DNA from: Hippasteria phrygiana
Taxonomy: Eukaryota; Echinodermata; Asteroidea; Valvatida; Goniasteridae
Assembly: GCA_037893225.1 (NCBI GenBank)
Contig: JAZGUH010000729.1
Span: forward strand, 64,501-128,500
Direction of reading: 5' to 3'
Length of the DNA: 64,000 bases
The notes beneath the pieces were generated by a model. It did not search any database. It had not been told where the DNA came from and saw nothing but the letters and a program-made list of their open reading frames with translations. A program made the position numbers and the translations under genes. Of the stretch, positions 11,860 to 24,520 are shown one piece after another. Position 1 is the stretch's first letter. Every line of letters begins with the position of its first letter.

Positions 11860-14800
11860 AAAACGGGCACCATTTGAGTACAGGCGGGCACCGGTTGGGT
11901 AGTGAAAAAAAAGAAGTATAAAACGGGCACCTCTGGAGTATAGGCGGGCACCGGTTGGGTAGTGAAAAAAGAAATGTATAAAACGGGCACCATTTGAGTA
12001 CAGGCGGGCACCGGTTGGGTAGTGAAAAAAAAGAAGTATAAAACGGGCACCTCTGGAGTATAGGCGGGCACCGGTTGGGTAGTGAAAAAAGAAATGTATA
12101 AAACGGGCACCATTTGAGTACAGGCGGGCACCGGTTGGGTAGTGAAAAAATGAAATGTATCAAACGGCCACCTCTGGAGTATAGGCGGGCACCGGTTGGG
12201 TAGTGAAAAAAACAAAAGTTTAAAACGGGCACCATTTGAGTACAGGCGGGCACCGGTTGGGTAGTGAAAAAAAAGAAGTATAAAACGGCCACCTCTGGAG
12301 TATAGGCGGGCACCGGTTGGGTAGTGAAAAAAGAAATGTATAAAACGGGCACCATTTGAGTACAGGCGGGCACCGGTTGGGTAGTGAAAAAATGAAATGT
12401 ATAAAACGGGCACCATTTGAGTACAGGCGGGCACCGGTTGGGTAGTGAAAAAAAAGAAGTATAAAACGGGCACCTCTGGAGTATAGGCGGGCACCGGTTG
12501 GGTAGTGAAAAAAGAAATGTATAAAACGGGCACCATTTGAGTACAGGCGGGCACCGGTTGGGTAGTGAAAAAAAAGAAGTATAAAACGGGCACCTCTGGA
12601 GTATAGGCGGGCACCGGTTGGGTAGTGAAAAAAGAAATGTATAAAACGGGCACCATTTGAGTACAGGCGGGCACCGGTTGGGTAGTGAAAAAAAAGAAGT
12701 ATAAAACGGGCACCTCTGGAGTATAGGCGGGCACCGGTTGGGTAGTGAAAAAAGAAATGTATAAAACGGGCACCATTTGAGTACAGGCGGGCACCGGTTG
12801 GGTAGTGAAAAAATGAAATGTATCAAACGGCCACCTCTGGAGTATAGGCGGGCACCGGTTGGGTAGTGAAAGAAACAAAAGTTTAAAACGGGCACCATTT
12901 GAGTACAGGCGGGCACCGGTTGGGTAGTGAAAAAAAAGAAGTATAAAACGGCCACCTCTGGAGTATAGGCGGGCACCGGTTGGGTAGTGAAAAAAGAAAT
13001 GTATAAAACGGGCACCATTTGAGTACAGGCGGGCACCGGTTGGGTTGTGAAAAAAAAGAAGTAGAAAACGGGCACCTCTGGAGTATAGGCGGGCACCGGT
13101 TGGGTAGTGCAAAAAGAAATGTATAAAACGGGCACCATTTGAGTACAGGCGGGCACCGGTTGGGTAGTGAAAAAAAAGAAGTATAAAACGGGCACCTCTG
13201 GAGTATAGGCGGGCACCGGTTGGGTAGTGAAAAAAACAAAAGTTTAAAACGGGCACCATTTGAGTACAGGCTGGCACCGGTTGGGTAGTGAAAAAAAAGA
13301 AGTATAAAACGGGCACCTCTGGAGTATAGGCGGGCACCGGTTGGGTAGTGAAAAAAGAAATGTATAAAACGGGCACCATTTGAGTACAGGCGGGCACCGG
13401 TTGGGTAGTGAAAAAAAAGAAGTATAAAACGGGCACCTCTGGAGTATAGGCGGGCACCGGTTGGGTAGTGAAAAAAGAAATGTATAAAACGGGCACCATT
13501 TGAGTACAGGCGGGCACCGGTTGGGTAGTGAAAAAATGAAATGTATCAAACGGCCACCTCTGGAGTATAGGCGGGCACCGGTTGGGTAGTGAAAGAAACA
13601 AAAGTTTAAAACGGGCACCATTTGAGTACAGGCGGGCACCGGTTGGGTAGTGAAAAAAAAGAAGTATAAAACGGCCACCTCTGGAGTATAGGCGGGCACC
13701 GGTTGGGTAGTGAAAAAAGAAATGTATAAAACGGGCACCATTTGAGTACAGGCGGGCACCGGTTGGGTTGTGAAAAAAAAGAAGTAGAAAACGGGCACCT
13801 CTGGAGTATAGGCGGGCACCGGTTGGGTAGTGCAAAAAGAAATGTATAAAACGGGCACCATTTGAGTACAGGCGGGCACCGGTTGGGTAGTGAAAAAAAA
13901 GAAGTATAAAACGGGCACCTCTGGAGTATAGGCGGGCACCGGTTGGGTAGTGAAAAAAACAAAAGTTTAAAACGGGCACCATTTGAGTACAGGCGGGCAC
14001 CGGTTGGGTAGTGAAAAAAAAAAAGTATAAAACGGGCACCTCTGGAGTATAGGCGGGCACCGGTTGGGTAGTGAAAAAAGAAATGTATAAAACGGGCACC
14101 ATTTGAGTACAGGCGGGCACCGGTTGGGTAGTGGAGAAAAAAAAGTATAAAACGGGCACCTCTGGAGTATAGGCGGGCACCAGTTGGGTAGTGAAAAAAG
14201 AAATGTATAAAACGGGCACCATTTGAGTACAGGCGGGCACCGGTTGGGTAGTGAAAAAAAAGAAGTATAAAACGGGCACCTCTGGAGTATAGGCGGGCAC
14301 CGGTTGGGTAGTGAAAAAAGAAATGTATAAAACGGGCACCATTTGAGTACAGGCGGGCACCGGTTGGGTAGTGAAAAAAGAAATGTATAAAACGGGCACC
14401 ATTTGAGAATAGGCGGGCACCGGTTGGGTAGTGAAAAAAGAAATGTATAAAACGGGCACCATTTGAGTACAGGCGGGCACCGGTTGGGTTGTGAAAAAAA
14501 AGAAGTAGAAAACGGGCACCTCTGGAGTATAGGCGGGCACCGGTTGGGTAGTGAAAAAAGAAATGTATAAAACGGGCACCATTTGAGTACAGGCGGGCAC
14601 CGGTTGGGTAGTGAAAAAAGAGAAGTATAAAACGGGCACCTCTGGAGTATAGTCGGGCACCGGTTGGGTAGTGAAAAAAGAAATGTATAAAACGGGCACC
14701 ATTTGAGTACAGGCGGGCACCGGTTGGGTAGTGAAAAAATGAAATGTATAAAACGGGCACCATTTGAGTACAGGCGGGCACCGGTTGGGTAGTGAAAAAA

Positions 14801-17800
14801 GAAATGTATAAAACGGGCACCATTTGAGTACAGGCGGGCACCGGTTGGGTAGTGAAAAAAGAGAAGTATAAAACGGGCACCTCTGGAGTATAGTCGGGCA
14901 CCGGTTGGGTAGTGAAAAAAGAAATGTATAAAACGGGCACCATTTGAGTACAGGCGGGCACCGGTTGGGTAGTGAAAAAATGAAATGTATAAAACGGGCA
15001 CCATTTGAGTACAGGCGGGCACCGGTTGGGTAGTGAAAAAAAAGAAGTATAAAACGGGCACCTCTGGAGTATAGGCGGGCACCGGTTGGGTAGTGAAAAA
15101 AGAAATGTATAAAACGGGCACCATTTGAGTACAGGCGGGCACCGGTTGGGTAGTGAAAAAAAAGAAGTATAAAACGGGCACCTCTGGAGTATAGGCGGGC
15201 ACCGGTTGGGTAGTGAAAAAAGAAATGTATAAAACGGGCACCATTTGAGTACAGGCGGGCACCGGTTGGGTAGTGAAAAAAAAGAAGTATAAAACGGGCA
15301 CCTCTGGAGTATAGGCGGGCACCGGTTGGGTAGTGAAAAAAGAAATGTATAAAACGGGCACCATTTGAGTACAGGCGGGCACCGGTTGGGTAGTGAAAAA
15401 ATGAAATGTATCAAACGGCCACCTCTGGAGTATAGGCGGGCACCGGTTGGGTAGTGAAAAAAACAAAAGTTTAAAACGGGCACCATTTGAGTACAGGCGG
15501 GCACCGGTTGGGTAGTGAAAAAAAAGAAGTATAAAACGGCCACCTCTGGAGTATAGGCGGGCACCGGTTGGGTAGTGAAAAAAGAAATGTATAAAACGGG
15601 CACCATTTGAGTACAGGCGGGCACCGGTTGGGTAGTGAAAAAATGAAATGTATAAAACGGGCACCATTTGAGTACAGGCGGGCACCGGTTGGGTAGTGAA
15701 AAAAAAGAAGTATAAAACGGGCACCTCTGGAGTATAGGCGGGCACCGGTTGGGTAGTGAAAAAAGAAATGTATAAAACGGGCACCATTTGAGTACAGGCG
15801 GGCACCGGTTGGGTAGTGAAAAAAAAGAAGTATAAAACGGGCACCTCTGGAGTATAGGCGGGCACCGGTTGGGTAGTGAAAAAAGAAATGTATAAAACGG
15901 GCACCATTTGAGTACAGGCGGGCACCGGTTGGGTAGTGAAAAAAAAGAAGTATAAAACGGGCACCTCTGGAGTATAGGCGGGCACCGGTTGGGTAGTGAA
16001 AAAAGAAATGTATAAAACGGGCACCATTTGAGTACAGGCGGGCACCGGTTGGGTAGTGAAAAAATGAAATGTATCAAACGGCCACCTCTGGAGTATAGGC
16101 GGGCACCGGTTGGGTAGTGAAAGAAACAAAAGTTTAAAACGGGCACCATTTGAGTACAGGCGGGCACCGGTTGGGTAGTGAAAAAAAAGAAGTATAAAAC
16201 GGCCACCTCTGGAGTATAGGCGGGCACCGGTTGGGTAGTGAAAAAAGAAATGTATAAAACGGGCACCATTTGAGTACAGGCGGGCACCGGTTGGGTTGTG
16301 AAAAAAAAGAAGTAGAAAACGGGCACCTCTGGAGTATAGGCGGGCACCGGTTGGGTAGTGCAAAAAGAAATGTATAAAACGGGCACCATTTGAGTACAGG
16401 CGGGCACCGGTTGGGTAGTGAAAAAAAAGAAGTATAAAACGGGCACCTCTGGAGTATAGGCGGGCACCGGTTGGGTAGTGAAAAAAACAAAAGTTTAAAA
16501 CGGGCACCATTTGAGTACAGGCTGGCACCGGTTGGGTAGTGAAAAAAAAGAAGTATAAAACGGGCACCTCTGGAGTATAGGCGGGCACCGGTTGGGTAGT
16601 GAAAAAAGAAATGTATAAAACGGGCACCATTTGAGTACAGGCGGGCACCGGTTGGGTAGTGAAAAAAAAGAAGTATAAAACGGGCACCTCTGGAGTATAG
16701 GCGGGCACCGGTTGGGTAGTGAAAAAAGAAATGTATAAAACGGGCACCATTTGAGTACAGGCGGGCACCGGTTGGGTAGTGAAAAAATGAAATGTATCAA
16801 ACGGCCACCTCTGGAGTATAGGCGGGCACCGGTTGGGTAGTGAAAGAAACAAAAGTTTAAAACGGGCACCATTTGAGTACAGGCGGGCACCGGTTGGGTA
16901 GTGAAAAAAAAGAAGTATAAAACGGCCACCTCTGGAGTATAGGCGGGCACCGGTTGGGTAGTGAAAAAAGAAATGTATAAAACGGGCACCATTTGAGTAC
17001 AGGCGGGCACCGGTTGGGTTGTGAAAAAAAAGAAGTAGAAAACGGGCACCTCTGGAGTATAGGCGGGCACCGGTTGGGTAGTGCAAAAAGAAATGTATAA
17101 AACGGGCACCATTTGAGTACAGGCGGGCACCGGTTGGGTAGTGAAAAAAAAGAAGTATAAAACGGGCACCTCTGGAGTATAGGCGGGCACCGGTTGGGTA
17201 GTGAAAAAAACAAAAGTTTAAAACGGGCACCATTTGAGTACAGGCGGGCACCGGTTGGGTAGTGAAAAAAAAAAAGTATAAAACGGGCACCTCTGGAGTA
17301 TAGGCGGGCACCGGTTGGGTAGTGAAAAAAGAAATGTATAAAACGGGCACCATTTGAGTACAGGCGGGCACCGGTTGGGTAGTGGAGAAAAAAAAGTATA
17401 AAACGGGCACCTCTGGAGTATAGGCGGGCACCAGTTGGGTAGTGAAAAAAGAAATGTATAAAACGGGCACCATTTGAGTACAGGCGGGCACCGGTTGGGT
17501 AGTGAAAAAAAAGAAGTATAAAACGGGCACCTCTGGAGTATAGGCGGGCACCGGTTGGGTAGTGAAAAAAGAAATGTATAAAACGGGCACCATTTGAGTA
17601 CAGGCGGGCACCGGTTGGGTAGTGAAAAAAGAAATGTATAAAACGGGCACCATTTGAGAATAGGCGGGCACCGGTTGGGTAGTGAAAAAAGAAATGTATA
17701 AAACGGGCACCATTTGAGTACAGGCGGGCACCGGTTGGGTTGTGAAAAAAAAGAAGTAGAAAACGGGCACCTCTGGAGTATAGGCGGGCACCGGTTGGGT

Positions 17801-19240
17801 AGTGAAAAAAGAAATGTATAAAACGGGCACCATTTGAGTACAGGCGGGCACCGGTTGGGTAGTGAAAAAAGAGAAGTATAAAACGGGCACCTCTGGAGTA
17901 TAGTCGGGCACCGGTTGGGTAGTGAAAAAAGAAATGTATAAAACGGGCACCATTTGAGTACAGGCGGGCACCGGTTGGGTAGTGAAAAAATGAAATGTAT
18001 AAAACGGGCACCATTTGAGTACAGGCGGGCACCGGTTGGGTAGTGAAAAAAGAAATGTATAAAACGGGCACCATTTGAGTACAGGCGGGCACCGGTTGGG
18101 TAGTGAAAAAAGAGAAGTATAAAACGGGCACCTCTGGAGTATAGTCGGGCACCGGTTGGGTAGTGAAAAAAGAAATGTATAAAACGGGCACCATTTGAGT
18201 ACAGGCGGGCACCGGTTGGGTAGTGAAAAAATGAAATGTATAAAACGGGCACCATTTGAGTACAGGCGGGCACCGGTTGGGTAGTGAAAAAAAAGAAGTA
18301 TAAAACGGGCACCTCTGGAGTATAGGCGGGCACCGGTTGGGTAGTGAAAAAAGAAATGTATAAAACGGGCACCATTTGAGTACAGGCGGGCACCGGTTGG
18401 GTAGTGAAAAAAAAGAAGTATAAAACGGGCACCTCTGGAGTATAGGCGGGCACCGGTTGGGTAGTGAAAAAAGAAATGTATAAAACGGGCACCATTTGAG
18501 TACAGGCGGGCACCGGTTGGGTAGTGAAAAAAAAGAAGTATAAAACGGGCACCTCTGGAGTATAGGCGGGCACCGGTTGGGTAGTGAAAAAAGAAATGTA
18601 TAAAACGGGCACCATTTGAGTACAGGCGGGCACCGGTTGGGTAGTGAAAAAATGAAATGTATCAAACGGCCACCTCTGGAGTATAGGCGGGCACCGGTTG
18701 GGTAGTGAAAAAAACAAAAGTTTAAAACGGGCACCATTTGAGTACAGGCGGGCACCGGTTGGGTAGTGAAAAAAAAGAAGTATAAAACGGCCACCTCTGG
18801 AGTATAGGCGGGCACCGGTTGGGTAGTGAAAAAAGAAATGTATAAAACGGGCACCATTTGAGTACAGGCGGGCACCGGTTGGGTTGTGAAAAAAAAGAAG
18901 TAGAAAACGGGCACCTCTGGAGTATAGGCGGGCACCGGTTGGGTAGTGCAAAAAGAAATGTATAAAACGGGCACCATTTGAGTACAGGCGGGCACCGGTT
19001 GGGTAGTGAAAAAAAAGAAGTATAAAACGGGCACCTCTGGAGTATAGGCGGGCACCGGTTGGGTAGTGAAAAAAACAAAAGTTTAAAACGGGCACCATTT
19101 GAGTACAGGCTGGCACCGGTTGGGTAGTGAAAAAAAAGAAGTATAAAACGGGCACCTCTGGAGTATAGGCGGGCACCGGTTGGGTAGTGAAAAAAGAAAT
19201 GTATAAAACGGGCACCATTTGAGTACAGGCGGGCACCGGT
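11860..19240 (+). repeat. 3,251-bp higher-order repeat, two full copies and part of a third
   Basis: The same marker (AACAAAAGTT in the version without AAAGAAAC) starts at 12211, 15462 and 18713, exactly 3,251 bp apart. The monomer carrying CACCAGTTGGG (a CCGG to CCAG change) lies at about 14180 and 17431, again 3,251 bp apart. Variant order matches between these points. The third copy stops matching near 19,240, where the TAGTGGAGAAAA variant appears. Such exact spacing suggests recent block amplification or an assembly-level duplication. Confidence 0.8.
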
Positions 19241-20519
19241 TGGGTAGTGGAGAAAAAAAAAGTATAAAACGGGCACCTCTGGAGTATAGGCGGGCACCGG
19301 TTGGGTAGTGAAAAAAGAAATGTATAAAACGGGCAGTATTTGAGTACAGCCGGGCACCGGTTGGGTAGTGAAAAAAGAAATGTATAAAACGGGCACCATT
19401 TGAGTACAGGCGGGCACCGGTTGGGTAGTGAAAAAAAAGAAGTATAAAACGGGCACCTCTGGAGTATAGGCGGGCACCGGTTGGGTAGTGAAAAAAGAAA
19501 TGTATAAAACGGGCACCATTTGAGTACAGGCGGGCACCGGTTGGGTAGTGGAGAAAAAAAAAGTATAAAACGGGCACCTCTGGAGTATAGGCGGGCACCG
19601 GTTGGGTAGTGAAAAAAGAAATGTATAAAACGGGCAGTATTTGAGTACAGCCGGGCACCGGTTGGGTAGTGAAAAAAGAGAAGTATAAAACGGGCACCTC
19701 TGGAGTATAGTCGGGCACCGGTTGGGTAGTGAAAAAAGAAATGTATAAAACGGGCACCATTTGAGTACAGGCGGGCACCGGTTGGGTAGTGAAAAAATGA
19801 AATGTATAAAACGGGCACCATTTGAGTACAGGCGGGCACCGGTTGGGTAGTGAAAAAAGAAATGTATAAAACGGGCACCATTTGAGTACAGGCGGGCACC
19901 GGTTGGGTAGTGAAAAAAGAGAAGTATAAAACGGGCACCTCTGGAGTATAGTCGGGCACCGGTTGGGTAGTGAAAAAAGAAATGTATAAAACGGGCACCA
20001 TTTGAGTACAGGCGGGCACCGGTTGGGTAGTGAAAAAATGAAATGTATAAAACGGGCACCATTTGAGTACAGGCGGGCACCGGTTGGGTAGTGAAAAAAA
20101 AGAAGTATAAAACGGGCACCTCTGGAGTATAGGCGGGCACCGGTTGGGTAGTGAAAAAAGAAATGTATAAAACGGGCACCATTTGAGTACAGGCGGGCAC
20201 CGGTTGGGTAGTGAAAAAAAAGAAGTATAAAACGGGCACCTCTGGAGTATAGGCGGGCACCGGTTGGGTAGTGAAAAAAGAAATGTATAAAACGGGCACC
20301 ATTTGAGTACAGGCGGGCACCGGTTGGGTAGTGAAAAAAAAGAAGTATAAAACGGGCACCTCTGGAGTATAGGCGGGCACCGGTTGGGTAGTGAAAAAAG
20401 AAATGTATAAAACGGGCACCATTTGAGTACAGGCGGGCACCGGTTGGGTAGTGAAAAAATGAAATGTATCAAACGGCCACCTCTGGAGTATAGGCGGGCA
20501 CCGGTTGGGTAGTGAAAAA

Positions 20520-23500
20520 AACAAAAGTTTAAAACGGGCACCATTTGAGTACAGGCGGGCACCGGTTGGGTAGTGAAAAAAAAGAAGTATAAAACGGCCA
20601 CCTCTGGAGTATAGGCGGGCACCGGTTGGGTAGTGAAAAAAGAAATGTATAAAACGGGCACCATTTGAGTACAGGCGGGCACCGGTTGGGTTGTGAAAAA
20701 AAAGAAGTAGAAAACGGGCACCTCTGGAGTATAGGCGGGCACCGGTTGGGTAGTGCAAAAAGAAATGTATAAAACGGGCACCATTTGAGTACAGGCGGGC
20801 ACCGGTTGGGTAGTGAAAAAAAAGAAGTATAAAACGGGCACCTCTGGAGTATAGGCGGGCACCGGTTGGGTAGTGAAAAAAACAAAAGTTTAAAACGGGC
20901 ACCATTTGAGTACAGGCTGGCACCGGTTGGGTAGTGAAAAAAAAGAAGTATAAAACGGGCACCTCTGGAGTATAGGCGGGCACCGGTTGGGTAGTGAAAA
21001 AAGAAATGTATAAAACGGGCACCATTTGAGTACAGGCGGGCACCGGTTGGGTAGTGGAGAAAAAAAAAGTATAAAACGGGCACCTCTGGAGTATAGGCGG
21101 GCACCGGTTGGGTAGTGAAAAAAGAAATGTATAAAACGGGCAGTATTTGAGTACAGCCGGGCACCGGTTGGGTAGTGAAAAAAGAAATGTATAAAACGGG
21201 CACCATTTGAGTACAGGCGGGCACCGGTTGGGTAGTGAAAAAAAAGAAGTATAAAACGGGCACCTCTGGAGTATAGGCGGGCACCGGTTGGGTAGTGAAA
21301 AAAGAAATGTATAAAACGGGCACCATTTGAGTACAGGCGGGCACCGGTTGGGTAGTGAAAAAAGAAATGTATAAAACGGGCACCATTTGAGTACAGGCGG
21401 GCACCGGTTGGGTAGTGAAAAAAAAGAAGTATAAAACGGGCACCTCTGGAGTATAGGCGGGCACCGGTTGGGTAGTGAAAAAAGAAATGTATAAAACGGG
21501 CACCATTTGAGTACAGGCGGGCACCGGTTGGGTAGTGGAGAAAAAAAAAAGTATAAAACGGGCACCTCTGGAGTATAGGCGGGCACCGGTTGGGTAGTGA
21601 AAACAGAAATGTATAAAACGGGCAGTATTTGAGTACAGGCGGGCACCGGTTGGGTAGTGAAAAAAGAAATGTATAAAACGGGCACCATTTGAGTACAGGC
21701 GGGCACCGGTTGGGTAGTGAAAAAAAAGAAGTATAAAACGGGCACCTCTGGAGTATAGGCGGGCACCGGTTGGGTAGTGAAAAAAGAAATGTATAAAACG
21801 GGCACCATTTGAGTACAGGCGGGCACCGGTTGGGTAGTGAAAAAAAAGAAGTATAAAACGGGCACCTCTGGAGTATAGGCGGGCACCGGTTGGGTAGTGA
21901 AAAAAGAAATGTATAAAACGGGCACCATTTGAGTACAGGCGGGCACCGGTTGGGTAGTGAAAAAAGAAATGTATAAAACGGGCACCATTTGAGTACAGGC
22001 GGGCACCGGTTGGGTTGTGAAAAAAAAGAAGTAGAAAACGGGCACCTCTGGAGTATAGGCGGGCACCGGTTGGGTAGTGAAAAAAGAAATGTATAAAACG
22101 GGCACCATTTGAGTACAGGCGGGCACCGGTTGGGTAGTGAAAAAAGAGAAGTATAAAACGGGCACCTCTGGAGTATAGTCGGGCACCGGTTGGGTAGTGA
22201 AAAAAGAAATGTATAAAACGGGCACCATTTGAGTACAGGCGGGCACCGGTTGGGTAGTGAAAAAATGAAATGTATAAAACGGGCACCATTTGAGTACAGG
22301 CGGGCACCGGTTGGGTAGTGAAAAAAGAAATGTATAAAACGGGCACCATTTGAGTACAGGCGGGCACCGGTTGGGTAGTGAAAAAAGAGAAGTATAAAAC
22401 GGGCACCTCTGGAGTATAGTCGGGCACCGGTTGGGTAGTGAAAAAAGAAATGTATAAAACGGGCACCATTTGAGTACAGGCGGGCACCGGTTGGGTAGTG
22501 AAAAAATGAAATGTATAAAACGGGCACCATTTGAGTACAGGCGGGCACCGGTTGGGTAGTGAAAAAAAAGAAGTATAAAACGGGCACCTCTGGAGTATAG
22601 GCGGGCACCGGTTGGGTAGTGAAAAAAGAAATGTATAAAACGGGCACCATTTGAGTACAGGCGGGCACCGGTTGGGTAGTGAAAAAAGAAATGTATAAAA
22701 CGGGCACCTCTGGAGTATAGGCGGGCACCGGTTGGGTAGTGAAAACAGAAATGTATAAAACGGGCAGTATTTGAGTACAGGCGGGCACCGGTTGGGTAGT
22801 GAAAAAAGAAATGTATAAAACGGGCACCATTTGAGTACAGGCGGGCACCGGTTGGGTAGTGAAAAAAAAGAAGTATAAAACGGGCACCTCTGGAGTATAG
22901 GCGGGCACCGGTTGGGTAGTGAAAAAAGAAATGTATAAAACGGGCACCATTTGAGTACAGGCGGGCACCGGTTGGGTAGTGAAAAAAAAGAAGTATAAAA
23001 CGGGCACCTCTGGAGTATAGGCGGGCACCGGTTGGGTAGTGAAAAAAGAAATGTATAAAACGGGCACCATTTGAGTACAGGCGGGCACCGGTTGGGTAGT
23101 GAAAAAAGAAATGTATAAAACGGGCACCATTTGAGTACAGGCGGGCACCGGTTGGGTTGTGAAAAAAAAGAAGTAGAAAACGGGCACCTCTGGAGTATAG
23201 GCGGGCACCGGTTGGGTAGTGAAAAAAGAAATGTATAAAACGGGCACCATTTGAGTACAGGCGGGCACCGGTTGGGTAGTGAAAAAAGAGAAGTATAAAA
23301 CGGGCACCTCTGGAGTATAGTCGGGCACCGGTTGGGTAGTGAAAAAAGAAATGTATAAAACGGGCACCATTTGAGTACAGGCGGGCACCGGTTGGGTAGT
23401 GAAAAAATGAAATGTATAAAACGGGCACCATTTGAGTACAGGCGGGCACCGGTTGGGTAGTGAAAAAAGAAATGTATAAAACGGGCACCATTTGAGTACA

Positions 23501-24520
23501 GGCGGGCACCGGTTGGGTAGTGAAAAAAGAGAAGTATAAAACGGGCACCTCTGGAGTATAGTCGGGCACCGGTTGGGTAGTGAAAAAAGAAATGTATAAA
23601 ACGGGCACCATTTGAGTACAGGCGGGCACCGGTTGGGTAGTGAAAAAATGAAATGTATAAAACGGGCACCATTTGAGTACAGGCGGGCACCGGTTGGGTA
23701 GTGAAAAAAAAGAAGTATAAAACGGGCACCTCTGGAGTATAGGCGGGCACCGGTTGGGTAGTGAAAAAAGAAATGTATAAAACGGGCACCATTTGAGTAC
23801 AGGCGGGCACCGGTTGGGTAGTGAAAAAAAAGAGGTATAAAACGGGCACCTCTGGAGTATAGGCGGGCACCGGTTGGGTAGTGAAAAAAGAAATGTATAA
23901 AACGGGCACCATTTGAGTACAGGCGGGCACCGGTTGGGTAGTGAAAAAAAAGAAGTATAAAACGGGCACCTCTGGAGTATAGGCGGGCACCGGTTGGGTA
24001 GTGAAAAAAGAAATGTATAAAACGGGCACCATTTGAGTACAGGCGGGCACCGGTTGGGTAGTGAAAAAATGAAATGTATCAAACGGCCACCTCTGGAGTA
24101 TAGGCGGGCACCGGTTGGGTAGTGAAAAAAACAAAAGTTTAAAACGGGCACCATTTGAGTACAGGCGGGCACCGGTTGGGTAGTGAAAAAAAAGAAGTAT
24201 AAAACGGCCACCTCTGGAGTATAGGCGGGCACCGGTTGGGTAGTGAAAAAAGAAATGTATAAAACGGGCACCATTTGAGTACAGGCGGGCACCGGTTGGG
24301 TTGTGAAAAAAAAGAAGTAGAAAACGGGCACCTCTGGAGTATAGGCGGGCACCGGTTGGGTAGTGCAAAAAGAAATGTATAAAACGGGCACCATTTGAGT
24401 ACAGGCGGGCACCGGTTGGGTAGTGAAAAAAAAGAAGTATAAAACGGGCACCTCTGGAGTATAGGCGGGCACCGGTTGGGTAGTGAAAAAAACAAAAGTT
24501 TAAAACGGGCACCATTTGAG
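20520..24520 (+). repeat. Higher-order duplication with ~3,610-bp offset
   Basis: The AACAAAAGTT marker begins at 20520 and 24130, 3,610 bp apart (about sixty monomers), and the variant monomers that follow are in the same order for several hundred bases. The distance from the previous marker at 18713 is 1,807 bp, about half of 3,610, which suggests an older ~1.8-kb unit that was doubled. Confidence 0.65.
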